A stretch of DNA of 64,000 nucleotides from Pedobacter lusitanus (GCF_040026395.1 NZ_CP157278.1:3410001-3474000); one strand, 5' to 3'; counted from the stretch's first letter, positions 43,353-52,664 are shown. Numbers and translations: made by a program. Notes: generated by a model not told the origin, from the letters alone.

Positions 43353-43560
43353 CGGAAGATTTCAGACTATTTTCTTTTTCTTTAATACTCGCTCTTACTT
43401 CTTTGACGATATTAATCTTCAGGTAAACAAAAAATAAACCCGTAGCGATTAATAACCCAACAACCGGGTAATTAGCATTCTGGAAAGCCCACTTAAGACC
43501 TATCACTGAAATTACTATACCCAGCGTGTAAAATGTATTTAATGCAATTTTCTTCTTCAT
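43333..43560 (-). CDS. Small membrane protein (DUF6358-like)
   Basis: About 75 residues from ATG 43560-43558 (MKKKIALNTFYTLGIVIS), with two hydrophobic stretches and a charged tail (KEVRASIKEKENS). It fits, from memory, the DUF6358 group of Sphingobacteriaceae; the family call is uncertain. A longer frame begins inside the rhodanese gene and is rejected. It starts one base after the rhodanese stop (43562-43564), so the two genes form an operon. Its 3' end overlaps the epimerase on the other strand. Confidence 0.6.
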   Translation of the reverse strand: MKKKIALNTFYTLGIVISVIGLKWAFQNANYPVVGLLIATGLFFVYLKINIVKEVRASIKEKENSLKSSVKDETN

Positions 43561-43561
43561 C

Positions 43562-43879
43562 TTAATAAACAGGCATACCAGGATCAAATGCAGCTTGCCA
43601 TGCAAGAATACCACCCTTTAGGTTATAAAGATTTGTAAAACCGTGAAGCTGTTCCAGTTGCATTACTGCTGCTGCACTGCGTTTACCACTTCTGCACTGC
43701 ATAATTACCGGTTTATCAGTAGCAATTTTATCTACTTCAATCAGAATTCCTCCTAAAGGGATATTCTCTCCATTTAGATTTGAAGTATCATATTCGAAAG
43801 TTTCTCTTACGTCAATCAGTTGAAAATCTTCCTTGTTATCTATTTTTTGTTTCAGTTCTTCTACGCTAATTTCTTTCAT
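43562..43879 (-). CDS. Rhodanese-like domain protein
   Basis: 105-residue single rhodanese domain, used for sulfur transfer. FQLIDVRETFEYDTSNLNGE (residues 19-38) is the CH2 region and VIMQCRSGKRSAAAVMQL holds the active-site Cys in the loop CRSGKRS. Start ATG 43879. A TATATTTG -7 box on the minus strand lies at 43925-43932. Co-transcribed with the small membrane protein that follows. Confidence 0.88.
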   Translation of the reverse strand: MKEISVEELKQKIDNKEDFQLIDVRETFEYDTSNLNGENIPLGGILIEVDKIATDKPVIMQCRSGKRSAAAVMQLEQLHGFTNLYNLKGGILAWQAAFDPGMPVY

Positions 43880-43924
43880 CTTCTACGCTTTTAAATGGAC
43901 GGTCTCTCGCCCATGTATAATTGT

Positions 43925-43932
43925 CAAATATA
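43925..43932 (-). promoter_or_regulatory. -7 box for the rhodanese operon
   Basis: TATATTTG on the minus strand, about 45 nt upstream of the rhodanese ATG; -33 not clear. Confidence 0.45.
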
Positions 43933-44036
43933 AAGTTTATCAACAACTTATCTGCTAAAGACAAGTCAAAATTTCTGGTTTCAGACGTGTACACTGTAAC
44001 AACTCCGGATGCCGGGCGTTTAATAGTATTCTTTCT

Positions 44037-44044
44037 TAACTTTG
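44037..44044 (+). promoter_or_regulatory. -7 box (TAACTTTG) directly before the DUF4407 gene
   Basis: Perfect TAnnTTTG, 5 nt before ATG 44050. It falls inside the longer reading frame that begins at TTG 43921, arguing against that start. Confidence 0.5.
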
Positions 44045-44049
44045 TTATT

Positions 44050-45135
44050 ATGGATGCTCTGTCACGTTTCTTCTGGTTTTGTTCTGGTATCCACCAGCCT
44101 ACTTTAGAGAAGCACCCTACTGAACATAATAAATATGTCGGTATTGGCGCAACTATTTTCTTTACTGGTTTATTTGCTGCACTATCCGGCGGATATGCCA
44201 TGTATTTCGTTTTTAAAGGCGATACCGCAGCTGTTCTCTTTGCTGTATTTTTCGGAATACTCTGGGGTCTTGCTATTTTTAATATGGACCGCTATATCGT
44301 TTCCAGTATTAATAAAAATGCCTCTTCAACCAAACAGATCCTGCAGGCAACCCCCCGTATATTACTGGCTATTATGATTGGAATGGTCATATCCCGTCCA
44401 TTGGAGCTTAAAATATTTGATAAGGAAATCAAAGAACGTTTAAAGGTAAGTTATCTGAATAATCAGCGTTCAAAGATTGACACGCTTAACAAAGCATTCA
44501 CTAATAAATACACGATTGAACTGAATAAACTTCAAGAAGTTAAAGCGCAGAGAGATTCTGTAGAAAGTGGTATTAAATCTGACCGGCAAAAACTTAACTT
44601 TGAAGTCTTCGGGACTAAAACGACTGAGACATCCGGTGTGATGGGATATGGTCCTTATGCTAAACGAAAAGAGGAAGAGTTAAAACAAAGACAACAAAAC
44701 CTGGATTCGCTGAATGCTGATGTAAGAAGAATGGAGCATTTTGTGGATGGCAGAAAGCAGTTTGATGGCTTATTGGCAGAAAGACTCTATACAGGGAAAC
44801 AATTGGATAGTCTGGCCAGTATCGCAGGTTTTGCTGATCGTAACTGGGCACTGGGACAGCTAAGTTTCAATACAGACGGCAGCCGTGATACAACAACCGC
44901 TTTGGCTGTTACATTTATTGGTCTGTTATTTATCTTTTTTGAATGTCTGCCTGTTTTTGTAAAAATGATGAGCTCAAGAGGACCATACGACAGGGCTGTG
45001 GAAAATCTTGAATTCAGCCAGATCCATACCTCAGAAAAAGACAGGGATTTCGAGGTTGAAGTTACCGACGGAGTGCATGATACAAGAGTAACCAGTGCCA
45101 TTGAGAAACAGAAAGAAATATTAACTAAATTATGA
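44050..45135 (+). CDS. DUF4407 membrane protein
   Basis: 361 residues from ATG 44050 (MDALSRFFWFCSGIHQ). Helices at about 35-55, 60-85 and 105-120, a coiled-coil-like cytoplasmic or periplasmic region (about 140-260: LNKLQEVKAQRDSVESG, KRKEEELKQRQQNLDSL) and a final helix near 295-315 fit DUF4407, found in Bacteroidota and Actinobacteria with unknown function. A TTG at 43921 would add 43 residues that look like non-conserved intergenic sequence and overlap two promoters, so I reject it. Overlaps the M28 gene by 4 nt (ATGA). Confidence 0.82.
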   Translation: MDALSRFFWFCSGIHQPTLEKHPTEHNKYVGIGATIFFTGLFAALSGGYAMYFVFKGDTAAVLFAVFFGILWGLAIFNMDRYIVSSINKNASSTKQILQATPRILLAIMIGMVISRPLELKIFDKEIKERLKVSYLNNQRSKIDTLNKAFTNKYTIELNKLQEVKAQRDSVESGIKSDRQKLNFEVFGTKTTETSGVMGYGPYAKRKEEELKQRQQNLDSLNADVRRMEHFVDGRKQFDGLLAERLYTGKQLDSLASIAGFADRNWALGQLSFNTDGSRDTTTALAVTFIGLLFIFFECLPVFVKMMSSRGPYDRAVENLEFSQIHTSEKDRDFEVEVTDGVHDTRVTSAIEKQKEILTKL

Positions 45136-46448
45136 TGAAATACTTTTATTACCCTTTGATCTTACTTTTTATCGCCCGAACGGCAACTGCCCAGGATATT
45201 GATAAAATTATCTCTAAAGATTACGTAGACAATCTGATTAAAACTCTGAGTAGTGATGACATGCAGGGCAGAGCAACATTTAGCCCAGGGATTGATAAGG
45301 CCGCAACCTTTATCGAGAGTGAATTTAAAAAAATTGGTTTACAACCATTGAAAGGTGCAACAGGCTACAGACAGACATTTTACAAGTATCAGCTTAAACC
45401 TGTTTCTGCTGAAGTCTCAGTTGATGGAAAAACTATAGCTCCTGCTGAAGTAGCCATTTGGGGCAATACTGCCGCGACACTGAATTTAGACAATACAAAC
45501 AGTGATGGCTGGATAAAACTTGATCCTTCAAAATCTTTCAGAGAGCAATACAGACTTTTGGTACGTAACAAAAAAAGACAGCTGGTCCTGGTAGATAAAA
45601 AATTCACCAACGAGTTTAATCAGTTAAGAGATTATGTTTCAAAGTCGGCAGTTGTGGATGAAGAAACTGTAAATCAGGCTAATCCTTCTGTTTTAGTATT
45701 GGTATTATCTGCAGACACTGCTGTAAAAACCTTTAATGTCACAGTAAAAAACAACATCGAAAAGCTACCGCTGTTTAATGTGGCAGGAGTTATCCCGGGA
45801 AAATCAAAAGCTAAAGAACTGGTCGTATTTTCAGGTCATTATGACCATTTAGGCATTATTCATTCAGCAGACCAGGATAGTATTGCAAATGGTGCAGATG
45901 ATGATGCTTCTGGTACTACTGCCATGATCGCCCTTGCAAAATATTATAAGAAACTGAACAACAATGAGCGCACACTAATTTTTGTTGCTTTTACTGCTGA
46001 AGAGATTGGTGGCTTTGGCGCAAGATATTTTTCTCAACAGCTAAATCCAGATGAAGTTGTGGCCATGTTTAACATTGAAATGATTGGGAAAGAGAGTAAG
46101 TTTGGTAAGAACACGGCCTTCATTACAGGCTTTGACAAGTCTGATTTTGGAGCAATACTGCAAAAAAACCTGAAGGGTACAGCCTTTACTTTTCACCCTG
46201 ATCCTTATCCACAGCAAAACCTGTTCTACAGAAGTGATAACGCTACTTTAGCCGCTTTAGGTGTACCTGCGCATACTATCAGTACTGATCAGATAGATAC
46301 TGACAAACTTTATCATACAGTGAAAGATGAATATAGTTCACTGGATACTGAAAATATATTATCCACAATTAAAGCAATTGCTAAAAGTGCGATAACCATA
46401 GTAAAAGGGACGGACACACCGACCAGAATACCTAAACTAACAAATTAG
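45132..46448 (+). CDS. Exported M28-family zinc peptidase
   Basis: 438 residues with a signal peptide (about 1-20, ending TATAQ). Zinc ligands: SGHYDHLG (His), GADDDASGTTAM (Asp bridging), TAEEIGGFGARYF (catalytic and ligand Glu), FNIEMIGKES and the C-terminal HTVKDEYSS. A PA-type insert lies between. Probable aminopeptidase in the periplasm. The start ATG 45132 overlaps the DUF4407 stop, so the two are translationally coupled. Its stop overlaps the convergent GNAT gene by 4 bp (TTAG). Confidence 0.87.
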   Translation: MMKYFYYPLILLFIARTATAQDIDKIISKDYVDNLIKTLSSDDMQGRATFSPGIDKAATFIESEFKKIGLQPLKGATGYRQTFYKYQLKPVSAEVSVDGKTIAPAEVAIWGNTAATLNLDNTNSDGWIKLDPSKSFREQYRLLVRNKKRQLVLVDKKFTNEFNQLRDYVSKSAVVDEETVNQANPSVLVLVLSADTAVKTFNVTVKNNIEKLPLFNVAGVIPGKSKAKELVVFSGHYDHLGIIHSADQDSIANGADDDASGTTAMIALAKYYKKLNNNERTLIFVAFTAEEIGGFGARYFSQQLNPDEVVAMFNIEMIGKESKFGKNTAFITGFDKSDFGAILQKNLKGTAFTFHPDPYPQQNLFYRSDNATLAALGVPAHTISTDQIDTDKLYHTVKDEYSSLDTENILSTIKAIAKSAITIVKGTDTPTRIPKLTN

Positions 46449-46960
46449 ACCGGCTTAACCGGTGCTAAAGGAAGTGCCATTACATAATCATTCATAAAGA
46501 AACCGTTGCCAATTTCAATGTCAACGGTTTCTTTTATGATAAAGCCTGCCTTCTCATAAAAATCCTTTGCTTTGTTGTAACGGTTTACATTTAACTCCAG
46601 GCTCTCAGCACCTAAATCTATTGCCTTATTCCGCACTTCATTAACCAACAGTTTACCCAGGCCTTTTCCGTGCGCATCTGGTAAAACATATAACTTATGC
46701 AATTTGACAACACTATGCTGATTGCGTTCTTCTAATGAATAGGATGCAAAAGCCAGATCTTTATCTCCGTCCTGTGCAATCAAAAAAGTATGGCCTTCCA
46801 TCAGCTGCTGCGTTAAAGCAACAATACTGTAATACTTATCCAGCATGAAATCAACTTGTTCCTGACCAATCAGATGCGTATAGGTTGGTCCGTAGACAAT
46901 TGTCCCGATCCGTTGAATAACCGGCAGATCTTCTTCTTTTGCTTTTCTTAAGGTAATCAT
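46445..46960 (-). CDS. GNAT-family N-acetyltransferase
   Basis: 171-residue acetyl-CoA-dependent transferase. The acetyl-CoA loop is LYVLPDAHGKGLGKLLVNEV (Q/RxxGxG/A type), followed by LELNVNRYNKAKDFYEKAGF, the common C-terminal segment. The acceptor is unknown. Its start overlaps the stop of the upstream TPK-like gene by 4 nt, so the two are co-translated. Confidence 0.87.
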   Translation of the reverse strand: MITLRKAKEEDLPVIQRIGTIVYGPTYTHLIGQEQVDFMLDKYYSIVALTQQLMEGHTFLIAQDGDKDLAFASYSLEERNQHSVVKLHKLYVLPDAHGKGLGKLLVNEVRNKAIDLGAESLELNVNRYNKAKDFYEKAGFIIKETVDIEIGNGFFMNDYVMALPLAPVKPV

Positions 46961-47520
46961 ATCTTCTCTGTTAGAAACACGTATTCAGTATTAAAAGTAA
47001 GCTCTACAAAGCCATCCTTCACCACCTCAAATTCCCGTTCTTCCTTTTGCATCAGATTGGTCGCCTCAAAATAAGAAACCACATCAATCAAAAATATACT
47101 ACCGGCAGGCTTCCAGACACTAAAGCCTGTTTTAACTGCATAAGATTTCTCTGTTGCTGTAAAAAGAACAATATTGATCTTAGGAAGATAAAATGCCAGA
47201 TCCGATAATGCTTTCTGATCATCAATGATATTTACAGCAGGATATTTTTCTGAGATTAAATAGTTTAAAACAGTATTATAGTCATCTCCGGGGCCAATAA
47301 TAGATTTCGTATTTTCCTGAGGGACTAACCCATCAGCTGCATTCAAAACAACATCGACCTTCAGTCCCAGACTTATGACTTTCTCATAAATGGCACTGTT
47401 AACAACTAGCGTTGGACTCCATTCCAGAATCTGACCTAAATATTCTTCATCAAAATTGCCCAGATTATGAATGTATAATGCTGGTTCCTGTTTTTCTCTG
47501 ACTATGTGATGCGATGACAT
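46957..47520 (-). CDS. Thiamine pyrophosphokinase-like protein, degenerate active site
   Basis: 187 residues whose layout matches thiamine pyrophosphokinases: an N-terminal LGQILEWSPTLVVNSA where active enzymes have CDGA, LKVDVVLNAADG where they have a PDxxxGDxDS motif, GDDYNTVLNYLI where ETND usually lies, and a C-terminal VELTFNTEYVFL. The acidic metal- and ATP-binding residues are largely gone, so I infer a non-catalytic relative. Family assignment is from memory and moderate. Upstream partner of the GNAT gene; no terminator or promoter clearly seen upstream. Confidence 0.5.
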   Translation of the reverse strand: MSSHHIVREKQEPALYIHNLGNFDEEYLGQILEWSPTLVVNSAIYEKVISLGLKVDVVLNAADGLVPQENTKSIIGPGDDYNTVLNYLISEKYPAVNIIDDQKALSDLAFYLPKINIVLFTATEKSYAVKTGFSVWKPAGSIFLIDVVSYFEATNLMQKEEREFEVVKDGFVELTFNTEYVFLTEKI

Positions 47521-47561
47521 GCTGCTAAGATATTAATGATTACCGGAAAGCTAAATGTTTA

Positions 47562-47597
47562 TCAAAAAAAAGAGGCTATCCTTTTAGGATAGCCTCT
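47562..47597 (-). terminator. Terminator after susD-like gene
   Basis: AGAGGCTATCCT and its complement, 12-bp stem with 3-nt loop; on the minus strand a run of eight T follows. It ends the SusC/SusD transcript. Confidence 0.9.
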
Positions 47598-47615
47598 GAA
47601 TTGATGAAATAATTA

Positions 47616-49097
47616 TTATGGGTTTTGTCCACCCGGACCAATCATTGGGTTAGCATTGATTTCGTCCTGAGGAATTAACCACTGCCATTTCACATCACCA
47701 GCAACTTCACTTAATGTTACTGCTAACGTACTATCATGGTTAGAATTCATTCTGTCTAATGGAAGGTTTAAACGCTTAAGATCCGTAAAACGGAATCCTT
47801 CACCCCATAATTCAATACGGCGCTGAGTTAAAATTTCTTCGATCAGCTCAGTTCCCGCTTTAGTCGATAGTACATATTTAGGATCTCTGTTACTCGCCAG
47901 GGCAAATAATGCCGCTTGTGCCGGACCATACTGCCCTAATCTGGCTAAAGCTTCTGCTTCGATCAGGTACATTTCAGCACCACGCATATGTGCAACATCA
48001 CCAACACTTGTGGTACCAGCTACCAGAAACTTTCTGTTCATATATGGTTTTCTTGCTCCACTTGCAGGGATTGGGAAATCAGTATTCTTACCAGTAGGAT
48101 CCCATAATCCTTTTCTTACATCAGTTGACGTTATTTTAGCGTACAATAAAGAGTTAATTGCTTTTGGATTCGATCTGATATTAGAAGATCCGAAATTGCC
48201 AGACATATAAGCAAAGAATGAAGCGAAATCAGAAGTCTGATCTTCTACCTGTATACTTGCCCAGATCCACTCCTGATTTGCAGCGCTGTTAAATCCACTT
48301 TTATACTCATCATTGTTCATCAATTTAACAGATGCTCTTGCCGCAACTGCATTCTGAGCAGCAACAGCCCATTGCCCCTGAGTCAGTGCAACCCTGGCTT
48401 TAATACCTTTAGCTACTCTTAAATCAAAATGAGATTTATTTGCTCTGGCTTTTGCAGTAGCAAAAAGCACAATAGCCGCATCAATATCTTTATTGATCTG
48501 CGTATAATTCTCTTCAACTGTAGCCCTTGGCTTTGGCTTAACATCCGTTACCAATACCAGAGGTATACCTGGCTGTGTATTACTTCCGGCATTATCATAA
48601 CGCTTTCCATAAAGCTGTACCAATATAAAGTTCGCCCATGCTCTATAAGTCAGGGCTTCGGCCATAATTGCATCTTTGTCTGCCTGCGGACCTTCAGTTC
48701 CATTGACTTTTTCAATGATCATATTTGCATTTGCAATCACTGTAAAATAGAATTTGTAGGCATACTTATCAGTGGTACTTGATGCACTTCTGTGAGCAGT
48801 CCATTTGTAAGCGCTGTTATACCATCCGTTACCCGCAGAGGTATTTACTACATCATCTCCAAGCATCTCCAGGTTAATCTTCATTCCTGATTCTCCCCCC
48901 TGATCCTGCTCATCAAATTGTCTGTACATCATACGGTGGATACCATTCAGGGCTGCCATCGCATTATCTGTTGTTTTAAATACTGAAGCATCATCCGACA
49001 TATCTGTTGGATTTGTTTCCAGAAAAGACTTCTTACATGATGCAAAAGTCAGTGCAATCAGTAAAAAAGAAAGATATTTATATTTTGTATTTTTCAT
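47616..49097 (-). CDS. SusD/RagB-family nutrient-binding lipoprotein
   Basis: Outer-membrane surface lipoprotein that caps a SusC-type transporter. Lipobox ending FASC (Cys21). After it, KSFLETNPTDMSDDASVFKT and the TPR-like helices (LTYRAWANFILVQLYG) are typical SusD marks. C-terminal VLSTKAGTELIEEILTQRRIELWGEGFRFTDLKRL (split) is the strongly conserved RagB/SusD segment. Length 493. Directly follows the SusC gene by 10 nt. The bound substrate (glycan or other) is not shown by any neighbouring enzyme. Confidence 0.93.
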   Translation of the reverse strand: MKNTKYKYLSFLLIALTFASCKKSFLETNPTDMSDDASVFKTTDNAMAALNGIHRMMYRQFDEQDQGGESGMKINLEMLGDDVVNTSAGNGWYNSAYKWTAHRSASSTTDKYAYKFYFTVIANANMIIEKVNGTEGPQADKDAIMAEALTYRAWANFILVQLYGKRYDNAGSNTQPGIPLVLVTDVKPKPRATVEENYTQINKDIDAAIVLFATAKARANKSHFDLRVAKGIKARVALTQGQWAVAAQNAVAARASVKLMNNDEYKSGFNSAANQEWIWASIQVEDQTSDFASFFAYMSGNFGSSNIRSNPKAINSLLYAKITSTDVRKGLWDPTGKNTDFPIPASGARKPYMNRKFLVAGTTSVGDVAHMRGAEMYLIEAEALARLGQYGPAQAALFALASNRDPKYVLSTKAGTELIEEILTQRRIELWGEGFRFTDLKRLNLPLDRMNSNHDSTLAVTLSEVAGDVKWQWLIPQDEINANPMIGPGGQNP

Positions 49098-49107
49098 TTG
49101 TTTTTAA

Positions 49108-52100
49108 TTAAAATGCAACATTCAGACCTAGAGTAACTGTACGTGTTGGTGAGTAACCAGCAGTTGTAGTTCCGCTATAAGAATAGCTAGGGTCTAATCC
49201 TTTACGTTTAGATAATAGGAATAAGTTTTCTCCACCTACATATACCCTTGCATTTTTAAGATCTGCCTTAGCGACTAAAGCTTTTGGTAAATTATAAGAA
49301 AGCGTTGCTGATCTGAAAGCCAGATAAGAAGCACTGATTAACCAACGGTCTGATGCTGCATTATTGAATGAAGACTGACCAGCATCCAAACGCGGAACAT
49401 TAGTAATATCACCCGGGTTTTTCCATGCGTTCAAAGCATCAACATGCAGAGCACCACCATAGCTGCCATAGCTCATTAAACCAGCATAAGATGAATCATA
49501 CACCTTACCGCCAACTTGATAATTAACCATAAATGAAAATTGGAAATCTTTATAGGTAAACGAGTTCGTGATACTTCCTGCAAATTTAGGAATAGCTGTT
49601 CCTGCATAGCCGTACTCTGCATTATTATGGTTAGTTGTATAATCAACACCGTTAATTGTTCTGCTCTGCGCCGGATTACCAACAGCAATAGCCTTATCTC
49701 TTACATATAATGAGACCCCATCAGTAGGATCTACACCACCCCATTTCCTTAACCAGAAATCATATCTTGAATGACCAACTTCTAATTTTTTGGTTCCGTC
49801 AACAATTGTCGGAGTTTCTTCCGGCAATTTCGTGATTCTGTTTTTAACAGCAGTCAGGTTAATATTGGCGTCCCACTTAAAGTTTTTATTCTTAATAATG
49901 TCTCCGCCAATTTCAATCTCGATACCTTTGTTATACATACTTCCAACATTTCTCGCTACGGTTGAAACCCCATTGGAAATTGGCAGTGGAACATTAAATA
50001 ACAGGTTGCTTGATCTTCTGTCAAATACCTCAATGGTACCGCGTAATCTGTTTTTAAATAGACCGTATTCTACAGCAATGTCGGTAGAATAGTTAGTCTC
50101 CCATTTCAGATCAGGAGTTGGTAAAGTAACTAAAGAAAGTCCACCTTCTTTATTATTGTTATAATTTAAGTTATAATAAGATTTGTAGTTATAATAAATC
50201 TCATTTCCATCAATATCAAGCAATCTGTCATTACCAACAGAGCCATACGAAGTACGTAATTTCAGATAATCTACCCATGATGCACTTTTCATAAAGTCTT
50301 CAGCCGTGATTAACCATGAAGCACCAAGGGAGAAGAAATTACCCCATCTTGATGTTGGCCCGAATTTAGAAGAACCATCGCGTCTTACTGACCCGTTTGC
50401 AAAATACTTACCATCATAGTTATAGTTTAACTGCGTAAAATATGATTCCAGGTTATAAAGATTTTTATACGCATTTAAATTACTTGTTGTCGTAAAGTTA
50501 ATCAGTTCAGTATTGCCTTCTAAAACCTGTCCTTTTCTTGTTCCTGACCTGTAAGAATAATCATATTTATAGATCTCATGACCTGCAAGAAAATCGAAAT
50601 TGTTCTTTCCTAAAGTTTTATTATAATTTAAAACCTGGGTAGAAGTAAATGATGAAGTCGTAGAACCTGTATTTGCTGATGTACCACCAGGAGCACCGTC
50701 ACCTACAATTCTGTTATAATATAGATTTGCATTGTAATTCGTTATATCTACATTCAGCTTCTGAGTAAATTTAAAATCCTTAAGGAAAGTAATCTCTCCA
50801 AAAGTTCTTGCACTCAGCATATTTCTTTTAACCATATCCTGGTTTAAAAGAGTTTCCTGTACTACGTGTCTGCCACTATTTGCGCCAGCAGGACGACTTG
50901 TACCTAAATCGTATACATTTTGTCCATTTGCATCTTTTACAAAAGCACCTGATGCATCATGCACATATACAGGATAAATCGGGCCAATATTACGGGCAAA
51001 ATAGAAAATGTTGTTATAACTTGATGAGCCGGAGTTCGATTGTGATCCTATAGTCTGACCACTGGCTCTGTTAGATTTGCTTAAGTTTCCTGAAACGTTC
51101 AAACCAGTTTTAAACCATTTTACCGGGTTTGCATTCAAACTTACACGCCCGGTAATTCTGTTGTAATCAGAACGCTGAACATAACCTTTGTCATCCAGAT
51201 AACCCAGTGACATAAAATAATCTGATTTGTCAGACCCACCGCTGTAATTAATGTTTGCATCAGTCCTTTTACCAACACGTCTTAGCGGTTCAACCCAATC
51301 GAAATCGTTATACAACAACTTCGCAGAAGGATTAAGCAGACCATCAGTACCAACAATTGCATCATCTGCAACATTGAAAGGATTGTACCCCAAAGCTGCT
51401 TTAACTGATGAACTGGCTTTAGCTCTTGCTGCAGCATCCTCCAGTGGTTTTGTTGAACCCTGCGGATAAACAAGATTGTTTTTCAGCGCCTGCCATGCCA
51501 GAGGATAGTACTGAGCTGCGTCAACTCTCTGATATTCTGGAATTCCTCTTGAACTTATTCCTTGTGTAACGTTCACGGTTAACTGATCGTTACCTTTTCT
51601 GCCTTTAATGGTTGTCACAATAACAACACCGTTAGCTGCACGTGATCCATATAACGCAGATGCAGAGGCATCTTTAAGGATTGAAATATTTTGAATATCA
51701 TTCACGTTCAGATTCGCAAGGTCACCATCATAAGGAGCCCCGTCAACCACATATAGTGGCACGTTCGAGGCATTGATCGAACCGAAACCGCGGATACGAA
51801 TAGATCCTGAAGCCCCCGGCTGTCCACTTCCGGCAGTTGATGTCACCCCGGCAGAAGCCCCAGACAAAGCACTGTTGATGTTTGTCAATGGCCTTAATTC
51901 AAGTTCTTTTTTACCAATCTGGGCTACCGAACCTGTGATCGCTTCTTTTTTCGAAGTTCCATAAGCAACGTTGATTACTACTTCATTTAATGACTTGGAA
52001 TCTTCACTTATGGTAACATTGATTACCGTCTTTGAGCCTACTGTCTGTTCTACAGTGGCATAACCGATTGCAGAGAACACAATCACATCTGTTGGAGCTA

Positions 52101-52296
52101 CTGGTCCTATCGCAAAGGCACCATTTCCGTCTGTTTGTGCACCCGCAGTTTTTCCTTTAACTTTTACTGATACACCTGGAACAGGAAGACCATCTTCCTT
52201 TCCTGTAACTTTACCTTTTATTGTTACATTTTGTGCAAATGCAGAACTAATGCATAGCAAACCCAGCACAATAAAATTGAGTAGTTTTCTTTTCAT
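49108..52296 (-). CDS. SusC/RagA-family TonB-linked outer-membrane transporter
   Basis: 1062 residues: signal peptide (about 1-21), CarboxypepD_reg domain (about 25-95, KGKVTGKEDGLPVPGVSVKVKG), TonB-box-like VVINVAYG and plug (VAYGTSKKEAITGSVAQIGK, RIRGFGSINASNVPLYVVDGAPYDG split, NISILKDASASALYGSRAANGVVIVTT split), and barrel ending RTVTLGLNVAF. Imports oligomers through the outer membrane with the SusD protein. No sigma/anti-sigma pair and no glycosidase lie beside it. A divergent LytS/LytTR gene pair follows on the other strand. Confidence 0.94.
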   Translation of the reverse strand: MKRKLLNFIVLGLLCISSAFAQNVTIKGKVTGKEDGLPVPGVSVKVKGKTAGAQTDGNGAFAIGPVAPTDVIVFSAIGYATVEQTVGSKTVINVTISEDSKSLNEVVINVAYGTSKKEAITGSVAQIGKKELELRPLTNINSALSGASAGVTSTAGSGQPGASGSIRIRGFGSINASNVPLYVVDGAPYDGDLANLNVNDIQNISILKDASASALYGSRAANGVVIVTTIKGRKGNDQLTVNVTQGISSRGIPEYQRVDAAQYYPLAWQALKNNLVYPQGSTKPLEDAAARAKASSSVKAALGYNPFNVADDAIVGTDGLLNPSAKLLYNDFDWVEPLRRVGKRTDANINYSGGSDKSDYFMSLGYLDDKGYVQRSDYNRITGRVSLNANPVKWFKTGLNVSGNLSKSNRASGQTIGSQSNSGSSSYNNIFYFARNIGPIYPVYVHDASGAFVKDANGQNVYDLGTSRPAGANSGRHVVQETLLNQDMVKRNMLSARTFGEITFLKDFKFTQKLNVDITNYNANLYYNRIVGDGAPGGTSANTGSTTSSFTSTQVLNYNKTLGKNNFDFLAGHEIYKYDYSYRSGTRKGQVLEGNTELINFTTTSNLNAYKNLYNLESYFTQLNYNYDGKYFANGSVRRDGSSKFGPTSRWGNFFSLGASWLITAEDFMKSASWVDYLKLRTSYGSVGNDRLLDIDGNEIYYNYKSYYNLNYNNNKEGGLSLVTLPTPDLKWETNYSTDIAVEYGLFKNRLRGTIEVFDRRSSNLLFNVPLPISNGVSTVARNVGSMYNKGIEIEIGGDIIKNKNFKWDANINLTAVKNRITKLPEETPTIVDGTKKLEVGHSRYDFWLRKWGGVDPTDGVSLYVRDKAIAVGNPAQSRTINGVDYTTNHNNAEYGYAGTAIPKFAGSITNSFTYKDFQFSFMVNYQVGGKVYDSSYAGLMSYGSYGGALHVDALNAWKNPGDITNVPRLDAGQSSFNNAASDRWLISASYLAFRSATLSYNLPKALVAKADLKNARVYVGGENLFLLSKRKGLDPSYSYSGTTTAGYSPTRTVTLGLNVAF

Positions 52297-52546
52297 CTAG
52301 AATAAATAGGATTAATTAATTGTTGTTTGGGCTATAATATGCAGAATAAATTATTCTTATAAGAACAGATAGCGAAATAAGACATTTATTCTTCTTATTA
52401 ACCTGCAATTTTTATTATTCAGAAAACAACTATCACAAAAACGCCATTAAGCAATAAAAAAACAATTTAGCAACCAAAACTCTGATCAAATAAAATCTGC
52501 TAACCAAACCCCGGATCACTTATCCCTACAGGTAGCCTGTTTTCCT

Positions 52547-52554
52547 TATCTTTG
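52547..52554 (+). promoter_or_regulatory. -7 box for the LytS-LytTR operon
   Basis: TATCTTTG fits TAnnTTTG and predicts an mRNA leader of about 150 nt. No clear -33 element. Confidence 0.4.
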
Positions 52555-52664
52555 CCTCACCTGTGAAAGGCCAATACTATTGAGTGATTCAAAAGACTGT
52601 TTCAGCACTAGAAATATGATGTTCAGTCAATAAGCTCATTACATTATTGATTCTGGCATTAATT

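Noticed and set aside
43921..44049. TTG start giving DUF4407 43 extra residues
   Set aside because: The extension overlaps the -7 boxes of both divergent genes and does not resemble the family N-terminus; ATG 44050 is better.
48429..48782. 117-codon frame opposite the susD-like gene
   Set aside because: Antisense shadow of a clear SusD protein; Cys/Ile-rich translation without domain, and no start signals.
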